DNA of 64,000 nt from Pseudomonas sp. JQ170C. GTDB lineage: Bacteria > Pseudomonadota > Gammaproteobacteria > Pseudomonadales > Pseudomonadaceae. A model generated the notes under the pieces. That model worked only from the letters and a program-made list of their open reading frames with translations, was not told the origin of the DNA and did no database searches. The position numbers and the translations under genes were made by a program. Numbering within the stretch: the first letter of the stretch is position 1; each line of letters starts with the position of its first letter. Of this stretch, positions 33,329 to 42,823 are shown one piece after another. Location: assembly GCF_035581345.1 (NCBI RefSeq), contig NZ_CP141608.1:4866501-4930500 (forward strand). The letters are read 5' to 3'.

Positions 33329-36300
33329 ATGTCGAGATTTTTTATCGATCGCCCGATCTTTGCCTGGGTGATCGCCTTGGTGATCATGCTGGTCGGCGCA
33401 TTGTCGATCCTGAAGTTGCCAATCAACCAGTACCCAAGCATCGCGCCGCCGGCCATCGCCATCGCCGTGACCTACCCGGGCGCCTCGGCGCAAACCGTGC
33501 AGGACACCGTGGTGCAGGTGATCGAGCAGCAGCTCAACGGTATCGACAACCTGCGTTATGTATCGTCGGAAAGTAACTCCGACGGCAGCATGACCATCAC
33601 CGCGACCTTCGAGCAGGGGACCAACCCCGACACCGCCCAGGTCCAGGTGCAGAACAAGCTGAACCTGGCTACCCCGCTGCTGCCGCAAGAAGTACAGCAG
33701 CAGGGTATCCGCGTGACCAAGGCAGTGAAGAACTTCCTGCTGGTGATCGGCCTGGTATCCGAAGACGGCAGCATGTCCAAGGACGACCTGGCCAACTACA
33801 TCGTCTCCAACATGCAGGACCCGATCTCGCGTACCGCAGGTGTCGGTGACTTCCAGGTGTTCGGTGCCCAGTACGCGATGCGCATCTGGCTCGATCCGGC
33901 CAAGCTGAACAAGTTCCAGCTGACCCCGGTCGATGTGCGCACCGCCGTGGCGGCGCAGAACGTCCAGGTATCGTCCGGTCAGCTTGGCGGCCTGCCTGCC
34001 CTGCCCGGCCAGCAACTGAACGCCACCATCATCGGCAAGACCCGCCTGCAGACCGCCGAGCAGTTCGAGAAGATCCTGCTCAAGGTCAACCGTGACGGCT
34101 CGCAAGTACGCCTGAAAGATGTCGCCACCGTAGGCCTTGGCGGTGAGAACTACGCCGTCAGCGCCCAGTTCAACGGCAAGCCGGCCTCCGGTCTGGCGGT
34201 CAAGCTGGCAACCGGGGCCAACGCCCTGGACACCGCCAAAGCCCTGCGCAAGACCATCAGCGACCTGGAACCCTTCTTCCCTGAAGGCATGAAGGCGGTG
34301 TTCCCGTACGACACCACGCCCGTTGTGACCGAGTCGATCAGCGGGGTAATCCACACCCTGATCGAAGCGATCGTGCTGGTGTTCCTGGTGATGTACCTGT
34401 TCCTGCAGAACTTCCGCGCCACCATCATCACCACCATGACCGTGCCTGTGGTACTGCTCGGCACCTTCGGCATCCTGGCCGCGGCGGGCTTCAGTATCAA
34501 CACCCTGACCATGTTCGGCATGGTGCTTGCCATCGGCTTGCTGGTGGACGATGCGATCGTCGTGGTGGAGAACGTCGAACGGGTAATGGCCGAAGAGGGC
34601 CTGTCACCCAAGGAAGCCACCAAGAAGTCCATGGGCCAGATCCAGGGCGCCCTGGTCGGTATCGCCCTGGTGCTCTCGGCGGTACTGCTGCCCATGGCGT
34701 TCTTCGGTGGCTCCACCGGTGTGATCTACAAGCAGTTCTCGATCACCATCGTGTCGGCCATGGCCCTGTCGGTCATCGTTGCGCTGATCTTCACCCCGGC
34801 CCTGTGCGCCACCATGCTCAAGCCGATTCCAAAGGGTGAGCATGGCACGCCAAAGCGCGGCTTCTTCGGCTGGTTCAACCGCAACTTCGACCGCAGCGTC
34901 AAAAGCTACGAGCGCGGCGTGGGCAACATCCTGCGTCACAAGGCGCCGTACCTGCTGGCCTATCTGCTGATCATGGTCGGCATGATCTGGCTGTTCATGC
35001 GCATCCCCACCGCGTTCCTCCCCGAGGAAGACCAGGGCGTACTCTTCGCCCAGGTGCAGACCCCGGCCGGCTCCAGTGCCGAACGGACCCAGGTGGTGAT
35101 CGATGAAATGCGTGCCTACCTGCTCGACAAGGAAGCCGATACCGTTGCCTCGGTGTTCACCGTAAACGGCTTCAACTTCGCCGGTCGCGGCCAGAGCTCG
35201 GGCATGGCCTTCATCATGCTCAAGCCGTGGGGCGAGCGTTCTGCCGAGAACAACGTGTTCAACCTGGCAGCCCGTGCCCAGCAGCACTTCTTCAGCTTCC
35301 GCGACGCGATGGTGTTTGCCTTTGCCCCGCCTGCGGTACTGGAGCTGGGTAACGCCACCGGTTTCGACGTGTTCCTGCAAGACCGTGCCGGTGTCGGCCA
35401 CGACAAGCTGATGGAAGCGCGTAACCAGTTCCTGGGCCTCGCAGCTCAAAGCAAGATCCTCTCGGCAGTACGTCCGAACGGTCTGAACGATGAACCGCAG
35501 TACCAGCTGACCGTCGACGACGAGCGCGCCAGTGCCCTGGGCGTGACCATTGCCGATATCAACAACACCCTGTCGATTGCCCTGGGTGCCAGCTACGTCA
35601 ACGACTTCATCGACCGCGGTCGGGTCAAAAAGGTGTACATCCAGGGTGAGCCTGGCTCGCGGATGAGCCCGGAAGACCTGCAGAAGTGGTACGTGCGCAA
35701 CGCCGCTGGCGAGATGGTGCCGTTCTCCTCCTTCGCCACCGGCGAATGGATCTACGGTGCACCGAAGCTGTCGCGTTACAACGGCGTAGAAGCCATGGAA
35801 ATCCTCGGTGCACCGGCGCCTGGCTACAGTACCGGTGAGGCCATGCTCGAGGTCGAGCGCATTGCCGCGCAACTGCCGGCAGGTATTGGCTACTCCTGGA
35901 CCGGCCTGTCGTACGAGGAGCGCCTGTCGGGCTCCCAGGCGCCGGCGCTGTACGCCCTGTCGCTGCTGATGGTGTTCCTGTGCCTGGCGGCGCTGTATGA
36001 AAGCTGGTCGATTCCGATCGCGGTCATGCTCGTGGTACCGCTGGGGATCATCGGTGCGCTGCTGGCTACCAGCCTGCGCGGCCTGTCCAACGACGTGTAC
36101 TTCCAGGTGGGCCTGTTGACCACCATCGGTCTGGCGGCGAAGAACGCGATCCTGATCGTCGAATTCGCCAAGGAACTGCATGAGCAGGGCCGCAGCCTGA
36201 TCGATGCGGCCATCGAAGCCTGCCGGATGCGTCTGCGGCCGATCATCATGACCTCGCTGGCGTTCATTCTCGGCGTGGTACCGTTGGCTATCTCCAGCGG

Positions 36301-36481
36301 TGCGGGCTCGGGCAGCCAGCATGCGATCGGTACCGGGGTAATCGGCGGCATGCTGACCGCCACCGTACTGGCCATCTTCTGGGTACCGCTGTTCTTCGTT
36401 ACCGTGTCGTCGATGTTCGGCAGCAAGAAGCCTGAAGAAGACGCCGCACCTGAAACTCCACGCTATGAGGCTGGGCAATGA
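33329..36481 (+). CDS. ttgB: RND multidrug/solvent efflux transporter
   Basis: The 1050-residue inner-membrane pump of the HAE1/AcrB type has 12 helices and two large periplasmic loops. It begins [20 protein letters not shown] and carries the helix-4 proton-relay pair in [18 protein letters not shown]. The docking-domain region [11 protein letters not shown] and [17 protein letters not shown] in helix 10 are present. It exchanges protons for antibiotics, toluene and other hydrophobic compounds. The stop overlaps the ttgC start by 4 bp, so the three genes form one operon controlled by TtgR. Confidence 0.96.
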   Translation: MSRFFIDRPIFAWVIALVIMLVGALSILKLPINQYPSIAPPAIAIAVTYPGASAQTVQDTVVQVIEQQLNGIDNLRYVSSESNSDGSMTITATFEQGTNPDTAQVQVQNKLNLATPLLPQEVQQQGIRVTKAVKNFLLVIGLVSEDGSMSKDDLANYIVSNMQDPISRTAGVGDFQVFGAQYAMRIWLDPAKLNKFQLTPVDVRTAVAAQNVQVSSGQLGGLPALPGQQLNATIIGKTRLQTAEQFEKILLKVNRDGSQVRLKDVATVGLGGENYAVSAQFNGKPASGLAVKLATGANALDTAKALRKTISDLEPFFPEGMKAVFPYDTTPVVTESISGVIHTLIEAIVLVFLVMYLFLQNFRATIITTMTVPVVLLGTFGILAAAGFSINTLTMFGMVLAIGLLVDDAIVVVENVERVMAEEGLSPKEATKKSMGQIQGALVGIALVLSAVLLPMAFFGGSTGVIYKQFSITIVSAMALSVIVALIFTPALCATMLKPIPKGEHGTPKRGFFGWFNRNFDRSVKSYERGVGNILRHKAPYLLAYLLIMVGMIWLFMRIPTAFLPEEDQGVLFAQVQTPAGSSAERTQVVIDEMRAYLLDKEADTVASVFTVNGFNFAGRGQSSGMAFIMLKPWGERSAENNVFNLAARAQQHFFSFRDAMVFAFAPPAVLELGNATGFDVFLQDRAGVGHDKLMEARNQFLGLAAQSKILSAVRPNGLNDEPQYQLTVDDERASALGVTIADINNTLSIALGASYVNDFIDRGRVKKVYIQGEPGSRMSPEDLQKWYVRNAAGEMVPFSSFATGEWIYGAPKLSRYNGVEAMEILGAPAPGYSTGEAMLEVERIAAQLPAGIGYSWTGLSYEERLSGSQAPALYALSLLMVFLCLAALYESWSIPIAVMLVVPLGIIGALLATSLRGLSNDVYFQVGLLTTIGLAAKNAILIVEFAKELHEQGRSLIDAAIEACRMRLRPIIMTSLAFILGVVPLAISSGAGSGSQHAIGTGVIGGMLTATVLAIFWVPLFFVTVSSMFGSKKPEEDAAPETPRYEAGQ

Positions 36482-37932
36482 GTAAGTCCCTGTTGTCCCT
36501 GGCGGTAACCGCTTTCATTCTTGGCGGCTGCTCGCTGATCCCCGACTACCAGACCCCGGACTCGCCGGTGGCCGCGCAGTGGCCGCAAGGCCCTGCCTAT
36601 TCGCCGACCGAGTCGGCGGATGTGGCCGCCGCCGAGCAGGGCTGGCGTCAGTTCTTCAATGACCCGGCGCTGCAGCAACTGATCCAGGCCTCGCTGGTCA
36701 ACAACCGCGACCTTCGGGTCGCGGCACTGAACATCGATGCCTACCGGGCGCAGTACCGCATCCAGCGGGCTGACCTGTTCCCGGCAGTCAGCGCCAATGG
36801 CAGCGGCAGCCGTCAGCGGATGCCGGCCAACTTGTCGCAGACCGGTGACTCCGAGATCACCAGCCAGTACTCGGCCACCCTCGGGGTGAGCTCCTACGAG
36901 CTGGACCTGTTCGGTCGGGTGCGCAGCCTCACCGAGCAGCAACTGGAAATCTACCTGTCCAGCGAAGAGGCCCGGCGTTCTACCCAGATCAGCCTGGTGG
37001 CCAGCGTTGCCAACGCCTACTTCACCTGGCAGGCCGACCAGGCCCTGCTCAAGCTGACCGAAGACACCCTCAAGACGTACGAGGAAAGCTACGCGCTGAC
37101 CTTGCGCAGCAACGAAGTGGGTGTGGCTTCGGCCCTGGACCTGAGCCAGGCGCGTACCTCGGTTGAAGGTGCCCGGGTCAAGCTGGCCCAGTACCAGCGC
37201 CTGGTCGCCCAGGACCTGAACAGCCTGACCGTGCTGGTCGGCACCGGCCTGCCGGCCGACCTGCCGGCGGCGCGCAGCCTGGACAGCGATGTGCTGGCCG
37301 AAGTACCGGCCGGCTTGCCGTCCGAGGTGCTGCAACGTCGTCCGGACATCCAGGAAGCCGAGCACCTGCTCAAGGCCGCCAACGCCAACATCGGTGCGGC
37401 CCGTGCAGCGTTCTTCCCAAGCATCAGCCTGACCGCCAACGCCGGGACCCTGAGCCCCGACATGGGTGGACTGTTCAAGGGTGGATCGGGCACCTGGCTG
37501 TTCCAGCCGCAGATCAACCTGCCGATCTTCAACGCCGGTGCCCTGCGCGCCAGCCTCGACTACTCGAAGATCCAGAAGGACATCAACGTCGCGAAATACG
37601 AGAAAACAATCCAGACCGCCTTCCAGGAAGTCTCCGATGGCCTCGCCGCGCGCAAGACCTTCAACGATCAGCTGCAGGCCCAGCGCGACCTGGTCGCCGC
37701 CAACCAGGACTACTACCGCCTGGCCGAGCGTCGCTACCGCATTGGTGTCGACAGCAACCTGACCTTCCTCGACGCCCAGCGTCAGTTGTTCAACACCCAG
37801 CAGGCGTTGATCAGCGATCGTCTGTCGCAGCTGGTCAGCGAGGTCAACCTGTACAAGGCCCTCGGTGGCGGCTGGTACGAGCAGACCGGTCAGGCGCAGC
37901 AGCAGGCTGCGGTTGATTCGCCAAAAAGCTAA
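36478..37932 (+). CDS. ttgC: Outer-membrane efflux channel lipoprotein
   Basis: The 484-residue OprM/TolC-family protein has lipobox ILGGC (Cys18) and two outer-membrane-efflux repeats (about 60-260 and 270-470), each with strands and long helices: [45 protein letters not shown]. It trimerises to form the exit duct of TtgAB. The ATG overlaps the ttgB stop (ATGA). A strong terminator 15 bp after the stop ends the operon. Confidence 0.95.
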   Translation: MSKSLLSLAVTAFILGGCSLIPDYQTPDSPVAAQWPQGPAYSPTESADVAAAEQGWRQFFNDPALQQLIQASLVNNRDLRVAALNIDAYRAQYRIQRADLFPAVSANGSGSRQRMPANLSQTGDSEITSQYSATLGVSSYELDLFGRVRSLTEQQLEIYLSSEEARRSTQISLVASVANAYFTWQADQALLKLTEDTLKTYEESYALTLRSNEVGVASALDLSQARTSVEGARVKLAQYQRLVAQDLNSLTVLVGTGLPADLPAARSLDSDVLAEVPAGLPSEVLQRRPDIQEAEHLLKAANANIGAARAAFFPSISLTANAGTLSPDMGGLFKGGSGTWLFQPQINLPIFNAGALRASLDYSKIQKDINVAKYEKTIQTAFQEVSDGLAARKTFNDQLQAQRDLVAANQDYYRLAERRYRIGVDSNLTFLDAQRQLFNTQQALISDRLSQLVSEVNLYKALGGGWYEQTGQAQQQAAVDSPKS

Positions 37933-37946
37933 GCGTTAGCCGAATG

Positions 37947-37976
37947 AAAAAACCCACCCCTGCGGTGGGTTTTTTT
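37947..37976 (+). terminator. Terminator of ttgABC
   Basis: AAAAAACCCACC and GGTGGGTTTTTT form a 12-bp stem with a 5-nt loop and a T-tract, 15 bp after the ttgC stop. Confidence 0.95.
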
Positions 37977-37989
37977 ATGCCAGCTCAAA

Positions 37990-38012
37990 GTAGGAGCGGG
38001 CTTGCCCCGCGA
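37990..38012 (+). repeat. Single REP half-element
   Basis: GTAGGAGCGGGCTTGCCCCG followed by CGA, just downstream of the ttgC terminator. No inverted partner within 100 bp. Confidence 0.88.
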
Positions 38013-38040
38013 TCCAGCCAAAACTAACCAACCAGTTAGC

Positions 38041-38055
38041 GTTCGATTATCGCCC
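38041..38055 (+). promoter_or_regulatory. PcaR-like box upstream of the OprD porin
   Basis: GTTCGATTATCGCCC shares its first 12 bases with the perfect-looking PcaR box upstream of pcaI in this window (GTTCGATTATCGAAC at 54445). It is about 160 bp upstream of the porin ATG. It suggests the porin belongs to the PcaR regulon although it is separated from the pca cluster. Confidence 0.6.
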
Positions 38056-38213
38056 GATTCCGCCTGTAACGAATTGATTCACCCCCACCCGCCACCGCAC
38101 CATCCTTCGCAGCTTCTCCCACGTTTCTACCCAAAGATCGTTGCCCGGCCTGTGACCGTTAACCGTCACAGCGGATGGCTTCGGCTTACATAAAAACAAG
38201 AGACACATACAAA

Positions 38214-39467
38214 ATGACCGCACTCCCACCCGCACGACACCTGCTTCCCGGCCTGCTGGCCATGACTTGCGCCCTGCCCGCCTTCGCGGCCGAAGGGGGC
38301 TTTGTCGAAGACGCCAAGGCCAGCCTCAACCTGCGCAACTTCTACATCAACCGCAACTTCGTCGACCCCGCCAACCCCCAGGGCAAGGCCGAGGAATGGA
38401 CCCAGAGCTTCATCCTCGACGCCCGCTCCGGCTTCACCCAGGGCGTGGTCGGTTTCGGCGTGGACGTGCTGGGCCTGTACTCGGTCAAGCTCGACGGCGG
38501 CCGGGGCACGGCAAACACCAATCTGCTGCCGGTGCATGATGACGGCCGCCCGGCCGATGACTTCGGTCGCCTGGGCGTGGCGCTCAAGGCCAAGGTGTCG
38601 AACACCGAGCTGAAGGTGGGGGAATGGATGCCGGTGCTGCCGATCCTGCGTTCGGACGACGGCCGCTCGCTGCCCCAGACCTTCCGTGGCGGGCAAGTCA
38701 CGTCCCAGGAAATTGCCGGGCTGACCCTGTACGCCGGCCAGTTCCGCGGCAACAGCCCGCGTAACGACGCGAGCATGGAAGACATGTCGATGAACGGCCG
38801 CGCGGCCTTCACCTCCGACCGCTTCAACTTTGCCGGCGGCGAGTACAGCTTCAACGACAAACGTACCCAGATAGGCCTGTGGAACGCCGAGCTCAAAGAC
38901 ATCTACAACCAACAGTTCATCAACCTGATACACAGCCAGCCGCTGGGCAACTGGACCCTGGGCGCCAACCTTGGCTACTTCATCGGCAAGGAAGACGGCG
39001 CCGCCCGCGCAGGCGACCTGGACAACCGCACCGCCTCGGCGCTGCTCTCGGCCCGCTATGGGGCCAGCACCTTCTACGTCGGTCTGCAGAAAGTCAGTGG
39101 CGATGATGCCTGGATGCGGGTCAACGGCACCAGCGGCGGTACCCTGGCCAACGACAGCTACAACTCAAGCTTCGACAACGCCCAGGAGCGCTCGTGGCAA
39201 GTGCGTCATGACTTCAACTTTGCCGGGGTGGGTGTACCGGGCCTGACCTTGATGAACCGCTACATCAGCGGTGACAACGTGCACACTAGCGCGATCACCG
39301 ATGGCAAGGAATGGGCGCGGGAGTCGGAGCTGGCCTATGTGATCCAGTCCGGCGCCCTGAAGAACCTGTCGTTTAAATGGCGCAACTCGACCATGCGCCG
39401 GGACTACAGCAGCAATGCCTTTGATGAGAACCGCCTGATCGTCAGCTATCCGATCAGCATTCTCTGA
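38214..39467 (+). CDS. OprD-family outer-membrane porin, probably for aromatic acids
   Basis: The 417-residue protein has a signal peptide (1-25, ending AFA), then the OprD family start GGFVEDAKASLNLRNFYINRNF, and motifs LDARSGFTQGVVGFGVDVLGLY and a C-terminal strand ending SYPISIL. OprD porins are 18-strand channels for carboxylated substrates. The start at 38214 has AAGAGA about 10 nt upstream and begins the signal peptide. A PcaR-like box in its promoter region points to uptake of 4-hydroxybenzoate, protocatechuate or similar acids (PcaP/BenF/OpdK-like), which is inference. Confidence 0.87.
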   Translation: MTALPPARHLLPGLLAMTCALPAFAAEGGFVEDAKASLNLRNFYINRNFVDPANPQGKAEEWTQSFILDARSGFTQGVVGFGVDVLGLYSVKLDGGRGTANTNLLPVHDDGRPADDFGRLGVALKAKVSNTELKVGEWMPVLPILRSDDGRSLPQTFRGGQVTSQEIAGLTLYAGQFRGNSPRNDASMEDMSMNGRAAFTSDRFNFAGGEYSFNDKRTQIGLWNAELKDIYNQQFINLIHSQPLGNWTLGANLGYFIGKEDGAARAGDLDNRTASALLSARYGASTFYVGLQKVSGDDAWMRVNGTSGGTLANDSYNSSFDNAQERSWQVRHDFNFAGVGVPGLTLMNRYISGDNVHTSAITDGKEWARESELAYVIQSGALKNLSFKWRNSTMRRDYSSNAFDENRLIVSYPISIL

Positions 39468-39472
39468 AACCC

Positions 39473-39521
39473 TCGCGGGGCAAGCCCGCTCCTACCCGGT
39501 AGGAGCGGGCCTGCCCCGCGA
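39473..39521. repeat. REP inverted pair (49 bp)
   Basis: Two half-elements, the second with one change (TTG to CTG), meet head-to-head around CCCGG. The pair lies between the convergent porin and atsK genes, six bases after the porin stop. Confidence 0.92.
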
Positions 39522-39527
39522 TTGCTA

Positions 39528-40433
39528 TCAGACCCCGCGCGTGGTCCGGCTACGCTGCCCGGTCACCCCCACCGGCACATCCCCCTGCAAGGTCACCCGA
39601 CGCACCACGCGCCCTTGGGTGCCGTAGTCATCCACCGCGTAATGCTGGGTGGCGCGGTTGTCCCAGATCGCCACGTCACCGGCCTGCCAGCGCCAGCGCA
39701 CGGTGTTCTCCAGGCGGGTAACGTGGCTCTGCAGCAGATTGAACAGGTGGGTGGAATCAAACTGCGAGTAGCCCTTCAGGCGTTTGACGAAGTGGCCCAG
39801 CAGCAGGGTCTTCTCACCACTGACCGGATGCACGCGCACTACGGGGTGTTCGGTTTCATACACCGTTGAGGTGAAGATCCGGCGATAGCTCTCCTGCTGC
39901 TCCAGCGTAACGTTCGGCTTGGCCGCCGCGTAGTCGTACTCGTTGCTGTGCACCGCCCACAGCTGATCGGCCAGCGCCTGCAACTCGGCCGGCAGGTCCT
40001 GATAGGCCGTCGCCGTGTTGGCCCATACGGTGTCGCCACCAAAATCTGGCGCTACCACCGAACGCAGGATCGACGCCTTGGGATAGGCATCCACGAAGGT
40101 TACATCGGTGTGCCAGGAGTTGGCCCGGCGCCCTTCGCCGCCATCCAGTTCCAGCACGTAGCGCGTGCCTTCGCGCACCGGCACCGTGGGGTGGGCAATC
40201 GGCTCGCCGAGCAGATGGGCAAAGGCCTCCTGGCCCTGGTCATCAAGGTGCTGCTGGGCGTGGAAGAAGATCACCTTGTGCTGCACCAGCGCGGCCTGGA
40301 TGGCCTCGATCACGGCAGGTTCAAGGTCGGCGCTCAACTGCACCCCACGGATCTCGGCACCGATGCGTCCGGCGACCGGGTGGATGTCCAGCGCATGGCT
40401 GACGGATGCTACGGCGCGTGCGGCATTGCTCAT
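39528..40433 (-). CDS. atsK: Alpha-ketoglutarate-dependent alkylsulfatase (sulfate ester dioxygenase)
   Basis: This 301-residue TauD/TfdA-family enzyme oxidises alkyl sulfate esters with 2-oxoglutarate and O2, releasing sulfate and an aldehyde. The iron ligands fall at His108, Asp110 (SWHTDVTF) and His264 (ATQHYAV), the same numbers and total length as I recall for AtsK of P. putida S-313. GAGGG lies 7 nt before the ATG at 40433. The longer reading to 40499 is not supported. The gene diverges from a LysR regulator and is part of the ats sulfur-scavenging locus. Confidence 0.9.
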   Translation of the reverse strand: MSNAARAVASVSHALDIHPVAGRIGAEIRGVQLSADLEPAVIEAIQAALVQHKVIFFHAQQHLDDQGQEAFAHLLGEPIAHPTVPVREGTRYVLELDGGEGRRANSWHTDVTFVDAYPKASILRSVVAPDFGGDTVWANTATAYQDLPAELQALADQLWAVHSNEYDYAAAKPNVTLEQQESYRRIFTSTVYETEHPVVRVHPVSGEKTLLLGHFVKRLKGYSQFDSTHLFNLLQSHVTRLENTVRWRWQAGDVAIWDNRATQHYAVDDYGTQGRVVRRVTLQGDVPVGVTGQRSRTTRGV

Positions 40434-40471
40434 GGTATGACCCTCATCTGGCTGCTTTGCGAAAAGTGCCG

Positions 40472-40554
40472 ATGAAACACTTGCGCTATCTATATGCAAA
40501 TAAGCTCTAACAAATTTGCAAGTGCTTCATTGACGGAATAAGAGCTTGCATTTA
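40472..40554. promoter_or_regulatory. Candidate operator between atsK and its LysR regulator
   Basis: ATGAAACACTTGC (40472-40484) and GCAAGTGCTTCAT (40518-40530) are inverted, matching 12 of 13. A second inverted 7-mer, AAGCTCT/AGAGCTT, lies at about 40503 and 40541. The AT-rich gap between the two divergent starts is where a LysR protein, or CysB, would bind. Confidence 0.5.
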
Positions 40555-40615
40555 AAACCTGAGCCTTCGTGGCGGCAAATACCTTCGCCGTATTTTTGGA
40601 ATGCCGGGAAAGCAT

Positions 40616-41542
40616 ATGGATCTTCGCCAACTGCGTTACTTCATCGCCCTCACTGAACACCGCAGTTTTGTCCGCGCGGCCGACGCCATGGGCATCACCC
40701 AGCCAGCCTTCAGCCGCAGCATCCAGGGCCTGGAGCAAGAGTTCGGGTGTGTGCTGGTGGACCGCGGCAACAAGGACCTGCGCCCGACCCCCGAAGGCCA
40801 GGTGGTGCTGCAGCACGCCTTGCGCCTGGTGCAGGGCGCAGCCCTGCTCAACAGCGAAGTCCTGCAGATGACCAAGCTCGACGCCGGCGAATTGCACTTC
40901 GGTTGCGGCCCGGCGCCTGCCGTGCACCTGGTGCCCCGGGCGCTCGCGCAGTTTCTCGACGCCCACCCCAAGGTGCGCACCAGCCTTGAAGTGGATAACT
41001 GGGAAAAGCTCAGCCGGGCCTTGAACCGGGAGGAAATCGAGTTTTTCGTGGCCGATATCCGCCAGTTCGAGGCCGATCCCAACTTCCACACCTTGCCGCT
41101 GAGCCCCCGCCGCGGGCTGTTCTTCTGCCGCCCGGGGCACCCCTTGCTGGCCAAGGACAGCCTGTCGACCAACGACATGTTCGATTACCCGCTGGCCACC
41201 ACGCTGATCCCGCCCGGCGTGCGCAAGCTCCTGGCCAATCTCAGCGGCAAGACCGACTTCACCCCGCAGCTGCAAACCGAACACCTGCCAACCCTGGTAC
41301 GCCGGGTGCTGGGCAGTGACGCCATCGGCATCGGTACCGAGGAGGCCTTCGCCGACGAGATCCAGCACGGTCGCCTGATTCGCCTGCATTGGCGCAATTT
41401 GCCGGCCAACCTGGACAGCCTCAACGCCCGCTGCGGCATCGTCAGCCGCAGCGGTTATCGCCTGTCGCCAGCGGCGAAGGCGATGATCGACACCCTGATC
41501 AGCCTCGATCAGCAGCCAGCGCTACAGGTGCTGGCCGGATAG
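40616..41542 (+). CDS. LysR-family regulator of the ats locus
   Basis: The 308-residue protein has a standard LysR N-terminus (MDLRQLRYFIALTEHRSFVRAA; recognition helix ITQPAFSRSIQGLEQEFG) and effector domain from about 90. I start at 40616, preceded by GGGAA, not 40601. It lies between atsK (divergent) and atsR (convergent), and its last 44 bp overlap the 3' end of atsR on the other strand. By position it is a candidate equivalent of SftR, the sulfate-ester regulator of P. putida S-313. Homology to that protein specifically is not shown. Confidence 0.85.
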   Translation: MDLRQLRYFIALTEHRSFVRAADAMGITQPAFSRSIQGLEQEFGCVLVDRGNKDLRPTPEGQVVLQHALRLVQGAALLNSEVLQMTKLDAGELHFGCGPAPAVHLVPRALAQFLDAHPKVRTSLEVDNWEKLSRALNREEIEFFVADIRQFEADPNFHTLPLSPRRGLFFCRPGHPLLAKDSLSTNDMFDYPLATTLIPPGVRKLLANLSGKTDFTPQLQTEHLPTLVRRVLGSDAIGIGTEEAFADEIQHGRLIRLHWRNLPANLDSLNARCGIVSRSGYRLSPAAKAMIDTLISLDQQPALQVLAG

Positions 41543-42545
41543 CCTGTGGGGCCAGCCACTGGGCAACCTTGAACGGTTTGCGGATCAGGCGTTGCTCGGC
41601 GGCCAGGTCGACCGACGCCTGCAACTGGTCAAGGAACGGCTGGTCCAGGCTGGAACGGAAGGTGTGCTTGAGCGGCTCGTCCTGCAAGTCACGCTCGAGG
41701 ATCACTTTCGGGTAGCTCGCCAACCCTGACACCAGCTGGATATAGGCGTCCTTGTTGGCCTCGTCGCTCAACCATTGCACCGCCTGCTGCTGGGTATCGA
41801 GCAGGCGTTGAACCAGCTCGGGATGCGCATCGACAAACGCGCCCGCCCCCACCAGCACCGCCTGGATGCTGCCGGCACCGCCCAGGTCGCGGGTGTTGAG
41901 CGGCAGATCGGCCAGGCCGCGTGCCTGCAGGGCCGTCAGCCCCGACAGCCCCCAGGTGGCATCGATCTGGCGGGCGGCCAGGGCGGCGACGGCGGCGTTG
42001 AAGTCCAGGTTGATCACCTTCAGGTCCTTCTCGCTCAAGCCCTGACTGGCCAGGGCGGCGTCGAACGACAGCTGGCTGGCAGTGCCACGGAAGATCGCCA
42101 CACGCTTGCCCTTGAGATCCTGCAGGGTCTTGATATCGCTGCCGGGCACCACGCCCAGGTAATGCTTGACGCCCCGCGCGGTGGCCGAGAGCAAGCGCGT
42201 GTCGACACCATTGGCCTTGCCGATGATGGCGGCCAGATCCCCCAGGTAGGCGAAATCCACCTGGCCGTTGGCGAAGGCTTCGTTGATCACCGGGCCCGCG
42301 CCCTTGAAGTAGTTCCACTGGATGGTGATGCCGTCGGCGGCAAAGGCTTTTTCCAGCAACTGCTGATTGCGCAGCACATCACTGACCCCGCCCCCCGAAT
42401 TTTGCGTACCCGCACTCAGGTCCGGCACGGCGATACGGATTTCCCGCACGGCACTGGCCTGGGCCAGCGGCGGTAGCCAACCGACCACGGCAGCCAGGGC
42501 GGGGGCGGCAAACAGACTGAAAACACGGTTGATCGACAGGTTCAT
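41499..42545 (-). CDS. atsR: Periplasmic binding protein for sulfate esters
   Basis: The 348-residue SsuA/AtsR-type solute-binding protein has a signal peptide (1-30, ending AQASA), then REIRIAVPDLSAGTQNSGGG and the family segments QWNYFKGAGPVINEAFANGQVDFAYLGDL and KGKRVAIFRGTASQ. It delivers substrate to the AtsBC transporter, transcribed divergently 278 bp away. AAGGAG lies 9 nt before the ATG at 42545. The 3' end overlaps the convergent LysR gene by 44 bp. Confidence 0.88.
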   Translation of the reverse strand: MNLSINRVFSLFAAPALAAVVGWLPPLAQASAVREIRIAVPDLSAGTQNSGGGVSDVLRNQQLLEKAFAADGITIQWNYFKGAGPVINEAFANGQVDFAYLGDLAAIIGKANGVDTRLLSATARGVKHYLGVVPGSDIKTLQDLKGKRVAIFRGTASQLSFDAALASQGLSEKDLKVINLDFNAAVAALAARQIDATWGLSGLTALQARGLADLPLNTRDLGGAGSIQAVLVGAGAFVDAHPELVQRLLDTQQQAVQWLSDEANKDAYIQLVSGLASYPKVILERDLQDEPLKHTFRSSLDQPFLDQLQASVDLAAEQRLIRKPFKVAQWLAPQAIRPAPVALAADRG

Positions 42546-42823
42546 GGCACGCGACTCCTTGTAGTGGTGCGGCCACGCTAACCACATCCAGCACCTTCAA
42601 ATAAATACTAATAAATTACATTTTAATAACTGATAAACATAAGCGAGCTACCACGGGGCTTGCGCCGAACGATGCCTGTGGCACACGAAAAATATGCTTC
42701 AAAGGCATTGGATACGGCGTTGGGCACCTGGTTTAAATGCACACTCTTATGAACTATTCGCATTGATACAAAGAAAAATATATCCGAAAGGAATATGTAA
42801 ATTTCAATCCACGGAGGTCCGCC
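42546..42823. promoter_or_regulatory. AT-rich divergent promoter region of atsR and atsBCA
   Basis: This 278-bp gap is much richer in A and T than the surrounding genes, especially at 42597-42640 and 42760-42815. That is typical of sulfur-starvation promoters controlled by CysB. I see no confident -35/-10 pair. The only clear element is GGAGGT 5 nt before the atsB ATG. Confidence 0.45.

Noticed and set aside
32132..34354. A 740-codon minus-strand frame
   Set aside because: It is antisense to ttgA and ttgB, with shadow-type composition.
42737..42766. A nine-codon frame upstream of atsB
   Set aside because: It has no ribosome site and no cysteine codons or other feature expected of a sulfur-responsive leader peptide.
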